NCBI RefSeq assembly: GCF_002087085.1
Contig: NZ_MWQY01000008.1
Span: 1 to 64,000 of the forward strand
Direction of reading: 5' to 3'
Length of the DNA: 64,000 bases
Source: Marispirochaeta aestuarii
Lineage (GTDB): Bacteria > Spirochaetota > Spirochaetia > JC444 > Marispirochaetaceae
Positions 53,313-63,065 of this stretch are shown in pieces. The notes under the pieces are model-generated. The model was not told the origin of the DNA. It ran no database searches and saw only the letters and a program-made list of their open reading frames with translations. A program made the position numbers and the translations under genes. Each line of letters begins with the position of its first letter. Within the stretch, counting starts at the first letter, position 1.

Positions 53313-54203
53313 TTAATCCCTGAGTTTGGGATCGAGTATGTCCCGCAGACCGTCGCCGAAGAGGTTGAAACCCAGTACCGCGAAAAGGGTTGCAAGACCG
53401 GGAAACGTGACGATCCACCAGGCGTTGGTTATGAACTCCCGGGAACTGGCAATCATGAGGCCCCATTCCGGGGTGGGAGGCTGAGCACCAAGACCGAGAA
53501 AAGAGAGGGCCGCTGAGCTCAGGATTGCCTCGCCTACCCCCAGGGTGGCCTGTACCGAAACCGGAGCCAGGCAATTGGGAAGTATGGAGAGAAACATCAG
53601 CGAGAAGGGGGAGGCCCCCAGGGAGCGTTCGGCGGTAACATAATCGTTCTCCTTTTCCGCCAGCACAGAGGCACGCACAAGCCGGGCATACCGCGGAATT
53701 TGACTGATTCCAATGGCAACCATGGCATTGAACAGACTCGGCCCCAGAACCGCCACAATAACGATGGTAAGGAGGATATAGGGAAAGGCCAGCATGATGT
53801 CGATTAGCCGCATGACAATCTTGTCATACAGACCACCGATGTATCCGGAGGTAACCCCGATCAGCATCCCGAAGCCCATGGCAATACCGACAGAAACAAC
53901 ACCGATAACCATGGAGATCCGGGCGCCGTACATGAGCCGGCTCAGCATGTCCCGCCCCAGGTCATCGGTACCAAGAAAATATCCCGGGGAAAAGGGCGGC
54001 AGCGTACGGTCGGCTATGATCTGGTCATAGGGGCTTTTGGGCGACAGGAGGGGGGCAAATATTCCCACCAGCAGAAAAAGGGCGATTATAACGAGACCGG
54101 CCACGGCGGCGCGGTTCTGTTTGAGGTTGTGCAGGGACTCCTGAAAGGGTGTGGGGTCCTTGACCTCGATTATATTTCCGTTCTGTACAAGAGATTCATT
54201 CAT
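53313..54203 (-). CDS. oppC: Oligopeptide ABC transporter permease, OppC-like
   Basis: 296 residues with six helices. The N-terminal OppC segment (FQESLHNLKQNRAAVAGLVII), FLGTDDLGRDMLSRLMYGAR and the EAA loop ERSLGASPFSLMFLSILPN are all present. It forms the channel with OppB. The gap to oppB is nine bases. Start ATG 54203. Confidence 0.94.
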   Translation of the reverse strand: MNESLVQNGNIIEVKDPTPFQESLHNLKQNRAAVAGLVIIALFLLVGIFAPLLSPKSPYDQIIADRTLPPFSPGYFLGTDDLGRDMLSRLMYGARISMVIGVVSVGIAMGFGMLIGVTSGYIGGLYDKIVMRLIDIMLAFPYILLTIVIVAVLGPSLFNAMVAIGISQIPRYARLVRASVLAEKENDYVTAERSLGASPFSLMFLSILPNCLAPVSVQATLGVGEAILSSAALSFLGLGAQPPTPEWGLMIASSREFITNAWWIVTFPGLATLFAVLGFNLFGDGLRDILDPKLRD

Positions 54204-54212
54204 ACCTGTTAC

Positions 54213-55229
54213 CTACTTGAGCCGTACTTTCGGGTTAACCACGGAATAGAGAATATCCACCAGAAGATTGATAAGGACGAAAACGGTGGAAATTACAATG
54301 ATACCCCCCTGCACCGCGGGGTAATCTCTGGCGGAGATGGAATGGTAGATCCACTTGCCGATCCCCGGCCAGGCAAAAATCGTCTCCGTAAGGATCGCTC
54401 CCGACAGGAGAAGTCCGAACTGGATACCGATAACAGTAATAATCGGCAGCAGGGCATTTTTCAACGCGTAGCGGTAAACAACCTTCCGTTCAGGTATTCC
54501 GGCGGCCCGTGCGGTCTTTACATAGTCCTGCTTGAGGACCTCCAGCATGGAACTCCGGGTAGTCCGGGCTATAATTGCCAGGGGGATGGTTCCCAGGGCG
54601 ACGGAAGGAAGAATCAGGTGTTTCAGCGCGGAGCCCAGGTAGTGCCAGTCTCCGGTTTTAAAAACAGCAATAAGGGAATCAATGAGATAGAAATTGGTTA
54701 TGGTATCCATGTAATACCGAACGTTCATCCGGCCCCCGGTGGGGAAAAGGTCGAAGAATACGGAGAAAATCATGATCAGTACGAGGCCGAGCCAGAAAAC
54801 CGGCATGGAGACCCCAAAAAGCGCACCCACCATGGAGACATAGTCAACCATGGTGTTTCGCCGGGTAGCCGATATTACTCCTATTATTATCCCCGCCACC
54901 GAGGCAATCAACATGGCAAAAAAAGCCAGTTCCATTGTTGCCGGAAAAAGTTCAAGAACCTCTTCCACAACGGGTCTCCCGGTGGTAATGGATTTGCCAA
55001 GGTCGAGATGTGCTATTCGTCCGAGATAGGAAAAGTACTGCTCGTGCAGAGGCCGGTCGAGCCCCATGTCCGCCCGCAGCTTTGCCAGCTGCTCGGCAGA
55101 AGCCCTTTCCCCCAGCATGACCCTGGCGGGATCACCGGGAGATAGGGCTATCATAAAGAATACCAAAGTTATTACGCCCAGCAGGGTCGGAATCAACAGA
55201 CCCAGGCGTTTCAGAATGTATTTACCCAT
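54213..55229 (-). CDS. oppB: Oligopeptide ABC transporter permease, OppB-like
   Basis: 338 residues with six helices. The N terminus (YILKRLGLLIPTLLGVITLVFF) and the EAA loop TARAAGIPERKVVYRYALKN are family hallmarks, and the C terminus ends YSVVNPKVRLK as usual. The first permease gene after the binding protein, 98 bp downstream of it. Confidence 0.94.
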   Translation of the reverse strand: MGKYILKRLGLLIPTLLGVITLVFFMIALSPGDPARVMLGERASAEQLAKLRADMGLDRPLHEQYFSYLGRIAHLDLGKSITTGRPVVEEVLELFPATMELAFFAMLIASVAGIIIGVISATRRNTMVDYVSMVGALFGVSMPVFWLGLVLIMIFSVFFDLFPTGGRMNVRYYMDTITNFYLIDSLIAVFKTGDWHYLGSALKHLILPSVALGTIPLAIIARTTRSSMLEVLKQDYVKTARAAGIPERKVVYRYALKNALLPIITVIGIQFGLLLSGAILTETIFAWPGIGKWIYHSISARDYPAVQGGIIVISTVFVLINLLVDILYSVVNPKVRLK

Positions 55230-55327
55230 ATAAATGGTGTCCTGGAATTAGAGGATACGGGCATCCCCCGGGGAACCGGGGGAGCCCATTCATGGTATTG
55301 TAACAGAAAATTAGCAGTTATGTCAGG

Positions 55328-56935
55328 TTATTTTTCGATCCAGACACCGCGGAAAACACGTTTTCCCGTGGGATAGATGTGGAATCCCTGAACACTATTC
55401 TTCATGGGAACAGAAACAACCGAGTGAGCGATGGGAAGCCAGGGGGCCTCTTCCTTGAAGACAACCTGGGCCTTTTCGTACAGTTCGGTACGACGGGCCT
55501 GATCCATGGTCTCCTTGGCTTCTTTGATCAGAGCGGTAAACTCGGCGTTCTTCCAGGCAGCGATGTTTCCGGCGGGAGGCTCAGCCGCGGGTGCGGAGAG
55601 AAGTACCCACAGGAAGTTGTCGGGGTCACCATTGTCTCCGGTCCAGCCGAGCATGGCCATGTCGTGCTCCAGGTTGTCGGTCTTGTCCAGGTAGGTTCCC
55701 CATTCGTAGGAGACGATCTCTGCGTCTACCCCGATTTCGGCGAACTGGGCCTGCATGATCTCGGCGATCTTACGGGCGTTGGGGTTGTAGGGCCGTGCAA
55801 CCGGCATTGCCCAGAGTTGGGTGGAGAAGCCGTTGGGGAAGCCTGCCTGGGCCAGCAGCTGCTTTGCCTTGGCGGGATCGTAGGGATAATCCTTGATGTC
55901 GTCGTTATAGGACCACATGGTGGGGGGCAGAGGGTTCTTGGCGGGGGTTCCCGCGGAACCGTAGACTGCGGTAATGATCTCTTCCTTGTTGATGGCGTAG
56001 TTCAGGGCCTGGCGAACAAGCTTGTTGTCAAAGGGTTTTTTGCTGGTATTGAATGCCAGATATCCGACATTCAGTCCTTCCTGCTGCAAAACCTTGACAT
56101 TGGGATCGTTCTTCATAGCCTGCAGGTCCTGGGCAGAGGGGAAGTCGATTACATCCACTTCGCCTTTCTGCAGGGCAAGCCAGCGGGCGGTTGCATCGGG
56201 AATGACCCGGAGGATAAGACGATCCAGGTAGACATCGTCCGCCCAGTAGCCCTCGTTGCGCTCGAAGATGATGGCATCGTCCTTGCGCCACTCGACGAAC
56301 TTGAAGGGACCGGTTCCCACGGGATTGTTTTTGAAGTCTTCCCCGAGTTTTTCAACAGCGGCGGGGGATACGATGCCTGCGAAATCCATGGCCAGGTTGG
56401 CGAGGAAGGGGGCTTCCGGTTTTTTCAGGTCAAAGCGTACGGTGTAATCATCCACAGCAACAACCGCATCGACGATGTTACTCATGTCCATGTAACCCCA
56501 GTACTTCCAGGGTCCCAGATCATAGTAGGGATGATCTTCCTTGAACTGGCGTTCGAAGGTAAATACGACTGCATCGGCGGTAAAATCGGTCCCGTCGTGG
56601 AACTTTACGCCTTTGCGCAGATTAAAGGTAACCGACAGATTGTCGTCCGCAACTTCCCAGCTTTCCGCCAGGGCAGGCCGAACCTCGGTTTTTCCGGGGA
56701 CAAACTCCACCAGGTTGTCAAATACAGCGGTGGCGCCGTAAAAGGATTCACCGTCGGTTTCCCGGGCAGGATCGAGTCCTACAGAGTCGCCGGAACGGGC
56801 AAAAACCAGGGTCCCGCCCATTTTTCCGTCGCCGCCTGCGCTGGATGCAGCTTCCTGTTCACCACCGGCAAATGCCATGGGCACAGCAAGCAGAAGAACT
56901 AAAGCGACGGATAGAAACATAATGCTTCGCTTCAT
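55328..56935 (-). CDS. oppA: Oligopeptide/dipeptide-binding protein (solute-binding family 5)
   Basis: 535 residues. A signal peptide ends near PMAFAGG, followed by a Ser/Gly/Glu spacer. The family 5 fold has TLVFARSGDSVGLDPARETDGES at the start and VTFNLRKGVKFHDGTDFTADAVVFTFER in the first lobe. AGAGGAG precedes ATG 56935. It captures peptides, or possibly a related solute such as a sugar oligomer or nickel chelate. The 98-bp gap before oppB contains no clear terminator, so polar expression of the whole operon is likely. Confidence 0.94.
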   Translation of the reverse strand: MKRSIMFLSVALVLLLAVPMAFAGGEQEAASSAGGDGKMGGTLVFARSGDSVGLDPARETDGESFYGATAVFDNLVEFVPGKTEVRPALAESWEVADDNLSVTFNLRKGVKFHDGTDFTADAVVFTFERQFKEDHPYYDLGPWKYWGYMDMSNIVDAVVAVDDYTVRFDLKKPEAPFLANLAMDFAGIVSPAAVEKLGEDFKNNPVGTGPFKFVEWRKDDAIIFERNEGYWADDVYLDRLILRVIPDATARWLALQKGEVDVIDFPSAQDLQAMKNDPNVKVLQQEGLNVGYLAFNTSKKPFDNKLVRQALNYAINKEEIITAVYGSAGTPAKNPLPPTMWSYNDDIKDYPYDPAKAKQLLAQAGFPNGFSTQLWAMPVARPYNPNARKIAEIMQAQFAEIGVDAEIVSYEWGTYLDKTDNLEHDMAMLGWTGDNGDPDNFLWVLLSAPAAEPPAGNIAAWKNAEFTALIKEAKETMDQARRTELYEKAQVVFKEEAPWLPIAHSVVSVPMKNSVQGFHIYPTGKRVFRGVWIEK

Positions 56936-56969
56936 CAGAGTACTCCTCTTTTTACTTGAAACAGATTTT

Positions 56970-56986
56970 AGACATATACAATGTCT
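56970..56986. promoter_or_regulatory. Inverted repeat upstream of oppA
   Basis: AGACAT and ATGTCT are perfect six-base arms about ATACA, 35 bases upstream of ATG 56935. A TTGACA lies further upstream on the minus strand (57035-57030) but has no good -10. Candidate operator only. Confidence 0.32.
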
Positions 56987-57090
56987 TTAGCTTAGAGCCA
57001 TCTAAAAAAATTATCATACTGATATATTATGTCAAGTATATTTACTGTTCTAATCGGCCGCTTGGCCAAAAAAACAGTTCAAAATGCCGG

Positions 57091-57819
57091 CTAGCGTCCT
57101 TCACCGAGGCGCCGGACAAGATAATCAGGAAGATTGCACTCCCGCATACGCTTCTGAACCGCAGGAATATCATACTCCACCCGCCGAAGAAACCAGAGCC
57201 CTTTATCAGTGTCCAGTATCCCGTAAGCGGCCCGGGGATCGCCTTCCCGGGGCTGCCCGGTGCTGCCGGGGTTAAGCAGGCTCTGTCGGTGCAGGAGATC
57301 CAGATCATTCCTTTCACGGAGGGAATGACGCACGACCTGTCCGTCCGGTCCCCGACTGAAGTAAAAACGCAGATGGCTGTGGCCAAAAAGTCCCAGAGGC
57401 GTCTTCAGCAGGGAAAAGTTCTCTTCCGCGTCCAGGGAATCGAGAATATAATGGGTAATGGGGTCGGTAAGGGCCCCGTGAAAGAGGGTAAAGGTATCTT
57501 CCTGCACGAGGGGTTTCAGACGGGAAAGGTATTCCCTTGAGCCGGAGTTCAGCTGTTCCCGGGTCCAGATCAGCGCAGCCCGGGCATGTATATTGAAGTA
57601 GTCCAGGTCGAAACGGCCGATGGAGGCCCAGTCATGGTTTCCGGGTACCGCGGTTACCGGAAGGCGGGAGAGTTCCTCTGCACATTCGTTGGGGAAGGGA
57701 CCGTAACCGACGATGTCCCCCAGGCAGAGTATTCTGTCCCAGTCTCCCGCCGCATCTCCCAGTACCGCCTTAAGGGCCGGTAAATTTGCGTGAATGTCGG
57801 AGATAACCAGGTATCGCAT
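57091..57819 (-). CDS. Calcineurin-like metallophosphoesterase (YfcE/MJ0936-type)
   Basis: 242 residues from ATG 57819, where the domain begins (RYLVISDIHANLPALKAVL); the 46 extra upstream residues in the open frame are not family sequence. Metal ligands are in SDIHAN, CLGDIVGYGP, VPGNHDW, LFHGA and GHSHL. It hydrolyses phosphodiesters or phosphomonoesters with two divalent metals. The substrate is unknown. It is divergent from the hypothetical gene at 57852 across 32 bp. Confidence 0.9.
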   Translation of the reverse strand: MRYLVISDIHANLPALKAVLGDAAGDWDRILCLGDIVGYGPFPNECAEELSRLPVTAVPGNHDWASIGRFDLDYFNIHARAALIWTREQLNSGSREYLSRLKPLVQEDTFTLFHGALTDPITHYILDSLDAEENFSLLKTPLGLFGHSHLRFYFSRGPDGQVVRHSLRERNDLDLLHRQSLLNPGSTGQPREGDPRAAYGILDTDKGLWFLRRVEYDIPAVQKRMRECNLPDYLVRRLGEGR

Positions 57820-57851
57820 GCTGTATATTACTATGGTGCGAAGGAAACAGA

Positions 57852-58445
57852 ATGGCAAGAGATAAAGTTGACAGAATAGTAAATGGGCTCGCGGAGCATT
57901 TCGCCTCCGCCTGGCGGCTCCTCTCGGATACAACCATCTATCTGTCCTCCCTTCCATCGGGAAAGGTGTTCCAGCGTTATGAGAACACCCTTCGTAAATG
58001 GCGTCACAGCCTGGAAAACGGCCGCAGAAACCCGGAAGTGGTCAACGAGGTACGCTCGCAGATCATCGCCTTCCGGAAAACCCTGCGCAAAATGGGATAC
58101 GACATCCGCCTGGGAGCCTACGAGATCAAATTCGAAGGTTTCCGGCACGACGATGCCATTGCAGAGGGTTTCCGGCGGATGGTTCTGTTCATCGCGAAGG
58201 ACAGTCTCTATTATCTGACGGGGTCGGAAAACCATATCGAACTGGACAGGATTCTGGAGAGCCGCCTGAAAAATGCGCGAATCAGTGAATCCATGCGGCG
58301 GCACTATCTGTGGTACCGGTGGCGGCAGAATACACTGGTACTGTCCGGCGCGGATTCGGAAATGAAGGAGTCCTTTGAAAAGCTGCAGCAGCTTGTAAAC
58401 GAAAATACCCTGTTTTTCATCAGGCAGCTGAAAAAACTGCCCTGA
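57852..58445 (+). CDS. Unknown soluble protein, 197 residues
   Basis: No family recognised. Mostly helical by composition, rich in Arg and Glu, with GRRNPEVVNEVRSQIIAFRKTLRKMGYDI and a conserved-looking LGAYEIKFEGFRHDD segment. There is no signal peptide, membrane helix or cysteine. The last 40 residues could form a coiled coil. GAAGG lies upstream of ATG 57852. It stands between a phosphoesterase and the second MoxR operon (102-bp gap), with no shared operon evidence. The reading frame has the codon bias of its neighbours, so the gene is real. Confidence 0.75.
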   Translation: MARDKVDRIVNGLAEHFASAWRLLSDTTIYLSSLPSGKVFQRYENTLRKWRHSLENGRRNPEVVNEVRSQIIAFRKTLRKMGYDIRLGAYEIKFEGFRHDDAIAEGFRRMVLFIAKDSLYYLTGSENHIELDRILESRLKNARISESMRRHYLWYRWRQNTLVLSGADSEMKESFEKLQQLVNENTLFFIRQLKKLP

Positions 58446-58547
58446 TTCTCCGGGTACTCACCTTTATTTATGATTATCTTTGTTTTATATTTGTCTGAAG
58501 GAATCGACGATTCCCAATTTTCCCGCGTATGAACGGACGGTAGCAGC

Positions 58548-59561
58548 ATGAGCATGAATTATTCCGTCTCCTCCACAGGAGAGACGCTGGCCCTTGTTCC
58601 GGAAGAGATAAACTCCCTGGTCGATAATATCAGGTCCGTAATCTTTATGGACAGAATAAAGCTCGAATACCTACTGGCAGCCAAGGTTGCCGGGGGCCAC
58701 GTCATTCTCGCGGATTCCCACGGCGTAGGAAAAACCTCCCTGGCCCGGGCTCTGGCGGGATCGATAATCTGGAAGGCGGAAACCGTAGCCGCCGAAGAGA
58801 TCGCCATGGACCCCTTCTCGCGGATCCAGTCCACCGTCGACCTTCTTCCCCAGGATATAATCGGCTACTCCCGGCTATCCGGTCCGGAAAACGAGGTTGT
58901 TTTCAACAAGGGACCCATTTTCGCCCATTTTGTGCTCTGTGACGAGATCAACCTGCTGACCCCCAAGACCCAGGGCTCTTTTTTCCAGGCCATGGAGGAG
59001 CAGATGGTCTCCATCGAAGGCAGAACCTATCCCCTGCCGGCGCCCTTCTTCATAATCGCCACCATGAACCTTAAAGGGGCCCATCTTTTTCCCCTCCCCG
59101 CACCGCAGCTTGACCGCTTCATGATCCAGTTGTCCCTGGGCTTCCCCAGTGAAGAGGACGAGGCCGCCATTATCCGTCAGCATGGCCGCACCGACGGCTG
59201 GGAACGTTTTAAACCCACCACGGCATCCACCGATCTTCTCCGCTGGCAGGCCATGGTGGACGAGGTGGCAATCCACGATGATGTCATCGACTATATAGTC
59301 GCCCTGGTCCGGGCCACCCGGAACCATCCGGAGGTCTCCATTCCCGCCTCTCCAAGAACCGGAGTAAAGCTCTCCCGTCTTGCCCGGGCCCTCTGTCTTA
59401 TCCGGGGCCGGGACTATGCGACCCTGGATACCATCAAGGAGATCTTTATTCCCGCGGTGGCTCACCGCATCAGCCTTCACGATCCGGAGCGTCCCAGGGA
59501 TGGTGTTCTGAAGGAGATACTGAACTCCGTACCCGTCGATCCGCGGCGAAGGAGACTGTAA
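58548..59561 (+). CDS. MoxR-family AAA+ ATPase (second locus)
   Basis: 337 residues. Walker A is DSHGVGKTS, Walker B is FVLCDEINL, sensor 1 is IATMNLKGAHLFPLPAPQLDRF and the lid has SPRTGVKLSRLARAL. Diverged well away from the first MoxR (for example MNLKGAH in place of QNPIEMD), so the two belong to separate subfamilies. It heads an operon with DUF58, a TgpA-like transglutaminase and a PQQ-propeller lipoprotein. Confidence 0.93.
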   Translation: MSMNYSVSSTGETLALVPEEINSLVDNIRSVIFMDRIKLEYLLAAKVAGGHVILADSHGVGKTSLARALAGSIIWKAETVAAEEIAMDPFSRIQSTVDLLPQDIIGYSRLSGPENEVVFNKGPIFAHFVLCDEINLLTPKTQGSFFQAMEEQMVSIEGRTYPLPAPFFIIATMNLKGAHLFPLPAPQLDRFMIQLSLGFPSEEDEAAIIRQHGRTDGWERFKPTTASTDLLRWQAMVDEVAIHDDVIDYIVALVRATRNHPEVSIPASPRTGVKLSRLARALCLIRGRDYATLDTIKEIFIPAVAHRISLHDPERPRDGVLKEILNSVPVDPRRRRL

Positions 59562-59574
59562 GGATCTGTCCACC

Positions 59575-60867
59575 ATGAAGAGGGCCTGGACCAGAGTGTA
59601 CCGCTGCTTTCCTTTAACGATACTGGGCTTTCCCGCAGCCGCAGGACTGCTTGGAGTTCTGGGCAGGGCCTTTGCCGCAGCCAATGCCTATGCTTATTTC
59701 TTTTCCCTCACAGGCTTGAGTCTCATGGGGCTCCTGATGCTCCTCTCCTTTCTGCAGGCCAGAAAAATCGGAGAAGACGAGATTGTCTGGCACAGCAGAC
59801 ACCGGGTTTTCGCGGGAAAGGAACCGGCACCCCACGGACTCGAGCTGAAAAGCAGCCGCCTTCTGCCTTTTTTCCGGGTCCGTTTCCGCCTTGCAGGAGC
59901 TTTGAAGGTGGAGGGGAGGTACCTGGGATATCACTGTCAGAGCGGCCGTTTCAAACCTGCAGAGGATTTCATCGTCCCCATGCCCCTGGGACTCCCCCAC
60001 TGCGGCAGTTTTCACGCCGAACTCGCCTTAAGCGTGGAGGACATCTTCGGGCTGACCCGCTTCTGCATCGGCACACCCGTAAGCAGGCTTATACCGGTAC
60101 TCCCCGGGGTTCTCCACAGGCCGGTGCGTTACCGGATCGCCGAACGGGGAGCCGAGGAAAAGAGCCGGGTAAAGGAGAGCGAGGTGGAGCGCTATTACAT
60201 GAGGGAGTATGTTCCCGGAGACCGCTTCCGGGACATTAACTGGAAGGCCTCCGGCAGGGGAGACAAACTCTTTACCCGGATATCCCCGGTGGCCCAGGAC
60301 GAGAGTACCACGGTAACCCTGTGGGTCAGGTTTTACGCCAGGGACCGCCGCCCCTCACCGGCCCTCCTTGCCCTGGCGGAGTACCAGAAATCCTGGGTAC
60401 TTACCTTCCTGCTTCGCATAAAAGAGGAACACCCGGACTTCATGTTCCAGGTATTCATGAACCGGGATGAATTTCTGCTGGAGAACGATGAAGACCTGGA
60501 AGCCTTCGCAACAGCCCTGGGGGGTAAATGGTTCAGTGCAGCCTCCGACGATCTTCCGCCTTTGCCTCAGGAGGGACGGGTCTACCTCTTCAGCAGCTCC
60601 GCGGATGAAAGCGCGGAACATATCAGGCAGCTTTATCCCCGGGTGGAGTTCAGCCTGCATCTTTCGCGGATCGCCCGCAGGGACGAAGAGAAAACAGGAA
60701 TCAGGATTCCTCTTTTTCCAGCATACCGGGGGGAGGATCTGCCTTCGCCCGCTTTTCTGCCCGGTATGTTCAGGAAACGGGGCCGCCTTGTTCAGCGCAT
60801 GCCCGGTACGGACGAAGAGGCCGTCCTTATTCCCCTGATCGGGAGCAGGGGGGAGCCCATACCATGA
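59575..60867 (+). CDS. DUF58 protein (second locus)
   Basis: 430 residues with two N-terminal helices (about residues 12-60) and the DUF58 core REYVPGDRFRDINWKASGRGD (about residues 211-231). The C-terminal vWA-like part lacks a full metal site. AAGGAT precedes ATG 59575, and the stop overlaps the transglutaminase start (ATGA at 60864). It is longer than the first-locus copy and only distantly similar. Confidence 0.9.
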   Translation: MKRAWTRVYRCFPLTILGFPAAAGLLGVLGRAFAAANAYAYFFSLTGLSLMGLLMLLSFLQARKIGEDEIVWHSRHRVFAGKEPAPHGLELKSSRLLPFFRVRFRLAGALKVEGRYLGYHCQSGRFKPAEDFIVPMPLGLPHCGSFHAELALSVEDIFGLTRFCIGTPVSRLIPVLPGVLHRPVRYRIAERGAEEKSRVKESEVERYYMREYVPGDRFRDINWKASGRGDKLFTRISPVAQDESTTVTLWVRFYARDRRPSPALLALAEYQKSWVLTFLLRIKEEHPDFMFQVFMNRDEFLLENDEDLEAFATALGGKWFSAASDDLPPLPQEGRVYLFSSSADESAEHIRQLYPRVEFSLHLSRIARRDEEKTGIRIPLFPAYRGEDLPSPAFLPGMFRKRGRLVQRMPGTDEEAVLIPLIGSRGEPIP

Positions 60868-63065
60868 CGATTCTCTTTATTCTCCGCTCCCTGCTATACC
60901 TCTTCGCCCTGGCAATACCCTTTGCCCACAGCGGGGTGGTTATAGATTACGATCTCTACGGTCTGGGACTCTATTTCCTGCTTATTCCGGGGCAGGCCGT
61001 CCTGGCCTTTTTCTTTTCTCCCCCGGCCAGACGACTGAAACACAGTCTTCTGGCGGCGGGACTTTTTCAGCTTGTTCTCAGCCTCCTTTTTGCAGGGGGT
61101 GTTTCGGGGATACTTCAGTATCTTCTCCTGGGGTCCTGGAGTTTTCTGTCCACCTGGCTGCTCTTCCGCTTTCGCTGGAGAATCGCTGCTGTACCGGAAC
61201 TGATTTTTCTGGCAGCCGTGTATCTGCGGCTGGTCAATTTTACCCGGGGTCTCTCATCCTCCGCCGGAGTGCCTGACAGTCTGCCCCAGCTTCTGCTTTT
61301 TACCGGAATCGCCGCCCTCCTTATGCAGCTTCTGATTATCATGCTCATTCTGCGGCGCCGTTGGGAGGAACCCCGGGGAACCTGGGAATATACAAGCGTT
61401 CTGGCGGTAGCTGTACCACTTTTACTGGCCGCGGCCCTCCTGGTCCCCGGGGATTTCGTTCAGCATACAGTGGTCTTCAACCAGCTTTTTGAACCCCCGG
61501 AGCCGGAATACCGTCCCCTGGACGAGGAGGCGGAGGGACTTCCCGGGGGCAACCTTCAGGGACGTTCTCCCCTGGAGGGACGCCGCGGCAGAAACGGACA
61601 GCCCGGCCTCTACGGCCTGCCGGCGGACCGCTGGGGCGAAGGAAGACGACGGGGCGAGCGGGACGGGGAAGGAGAAGGCAGTGGCACGGGAGGCCGGCAA
61701 TATGCCGTAATGGTGGTCGCATCACCCCAGGACCCCACCTACCTTGCGGACGGATACTACGACAGCTTCGATCCGGTACGGGGATTCGGTAAAGCCCTTG
61801 AAATGCCCCTGAACGAGATCGTCGGAAGGCGCCTTCTGGAAACCTGGTTCAATCCTCTGATACCCCGGGATCGCTCCCGCCTGAACACGGAGATCTTCAC
61901 CCTCTCCACCAGGCCGGAACGGACCCTGGCCTACCTGCCCCTGCGGGCGGAACCGACCATATTCGACCCCTCGGTGCATCCCTTCACCTATTCATACCCC
62001 CACGTGGCGGCAATCTCCGTCAGCGATCCCTATGACTGGGTCACGTCCCGGGACTATAGCAGCCGGGAGAGGGAACAGTTGTCCGGGGAGCTGGAGATAG
62101 ACATGGACCCCGCAGCGGAGGAACGCTTCCGGTCCTACCTCGAGCCTGTCCTGGCCGAAGCGGAGGGACCGGGGGAGAAGATCCTGGCTATTCTGAAGAG
62201 TTTTGAGGAGCTCCAGTACGAAATCGGTTTTGACGAGGATGTCTCCGTGGCGGCCATGGAGCATTTTCTCTTTACCAGCAAGAGCGGCGACTGTACCGAG
62301 TTCTCCAATACCGCCGCCATTCTGGGACGCCTCGCGGGAATCCCCTCCCGCGTGGTTACCGGCTACCTGGCTTCGGAGGGGCTGCAGACCATGTCACACC
62401 TTCAGGGACTCATGCTGCTGCGGGAGAGCATTCCCAGCCTGAAGGATCATCCGCTGGAAGAGCTCTACCTGGTCACCACCGCCCACCGTCACTCCTGGCC
62501 CCAGTTCTATCTGCCTGACTACGGATGGATCGACTTCGAGTCGACCCAGTATGCCATACCACCGCTTCCCGGGGGAGACCCGAACTCCCAGGACGTTGTG
62601 ATTCCCCTTATCGAAAACCGGACTGTCGCCGGAAGAGATTTTCAGATCCCCTGGAATCTCCTCCGACAAGTGATGCTGAGCCTGTTTATTCTGCTCTTCG
62701 CGGCACTGTATGCCTACCGCTACGGACGGGAGATTCTTCTCAGGCACCTGGCATCCCGGCCGGGACGAAAGGGACTCCTTTCCGCGGAAAAACTGCTGCT
62801 GTCGCTGCTTGCCAACGAGGGCCTGCGCCTCAAGAAGAGATCCGAGACTCCCCGGGAATATGCAGAGGTGGTCCCTGAGCTGGGCCCCTTTGTCGGGATA
62901 TACGAAAAACTCCGTTTCAAGCCGGGTATCAGCACGGAGGAGGAAAAGAAACTCCGAAAGGAGCTCCTGGATGAACTGCACAAAGCAGTCTCCTTACGAC
63001 GGCGCCGTGGATTGAAGGGGGCTCTCTACAGGCTGCTGAATCTGAAAGGAGTCGTCTTCCCATGA
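60864..63065 (+). CDS. TgpA-like membrane transglutaminase/protease-fold protein
   Basis: 733 residues. Five or six N-terminal helices (to about residue 205), then a Gly/Arg/Glu-rich extracytoplasmic stretch (about 220-280), a transglutaminase-like core, a final helix (about 595-615) and a DUF4129 tail (TPREYAEVV). The catalytic triad is visible: C477 in GDCTEFS, H543 in RHSWPQF and D557 in GWIDFES. It may cross-link or cleave envelope proteins or peptidoglycan-linked peptides. ATGA overlaps both neighbours, so it is coupled to DUF58 and the lipoprotein. Confidence 0.92.
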   Translation: MTILFILRSLLYLFALAIPFAHSGVVIDYDLYGLGLYFLLIPGQAVLAFFFSPPARRLKHSLLAAGLFQLVLSLLFAGGVSGILQYLLLGSWSFLSTWLLFRFRWRIAAVPELIFLAAVYLRLVNFTRGLSSSAGVPDSLPQLLLFTGIAALLMQLLIIMLILRRRWEEPRGTWEYTSVLAVAVPLLLAAALLVPGDFVQHTVVFNQLFEPPEPEYRPLDEEAEGLPGGNLQGRSPLEGRRGRNGQPGLYGLPADRWGEGRRRGERDGEGEGSGTGGRQYAVMVVASPQDPTYLADGYYDSFDPVRGFGKALEMPLNEIVGRRLLETWFNPLIPRDRSRLNTEIFTLSTRPERTLAYLPLRAEPTIFDPSVHPFTYSYPHVAAISVSDPYDWVTSRDYSSREREQLSGELEIDMDPAAEERFRSYLEPVLAEAEGPGEKILAILKSFEELQYEIGFDEDVSVAAMEHFLFTSKSGDCTEFSNTAAILGRLAGIPSRVVTGYLASEGLQTMSHLQGLMLLRESIPSLKDHPLEELYLVTTAHRHSWPQFYLPDYGWIDFESTQYAIPPLPGGDPNSQDVVIPLIENRTVAGRDFQIPWNLLRQVMLSLFILLFAALYAYRYGREILLRHLASRPGRKGLLSAEKLLLSLLANEGLRLKKRSETPREYAEVVPELGPFVGIYEKLRFKPGISTEEEKKLRKELLDELHKAVSLRRRRGLKGALYRLLNLKGVVFP

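Noticed and set aside
53299-53574. 92-residue N-terminal extension of oppD into oppC
   Set aside because: It lies wholly inside the oppC coding region and is not OppD sequence; ATG 53298 gives the normal length.
54129-56902. Long plus-strand open frames (338 and 507 codons) opposite oppB and oppA
   Set aside because: Both mirror real transporter genes and their translations are compositionally odd with no family motif.
57820-57957. 46-residue N-terminal extension of the metallophosphoesterase
   Set aside because: Arginine-rich, non-family sequence that would overlap the divergent gene start; the domain begins exactly at ATG 57819.
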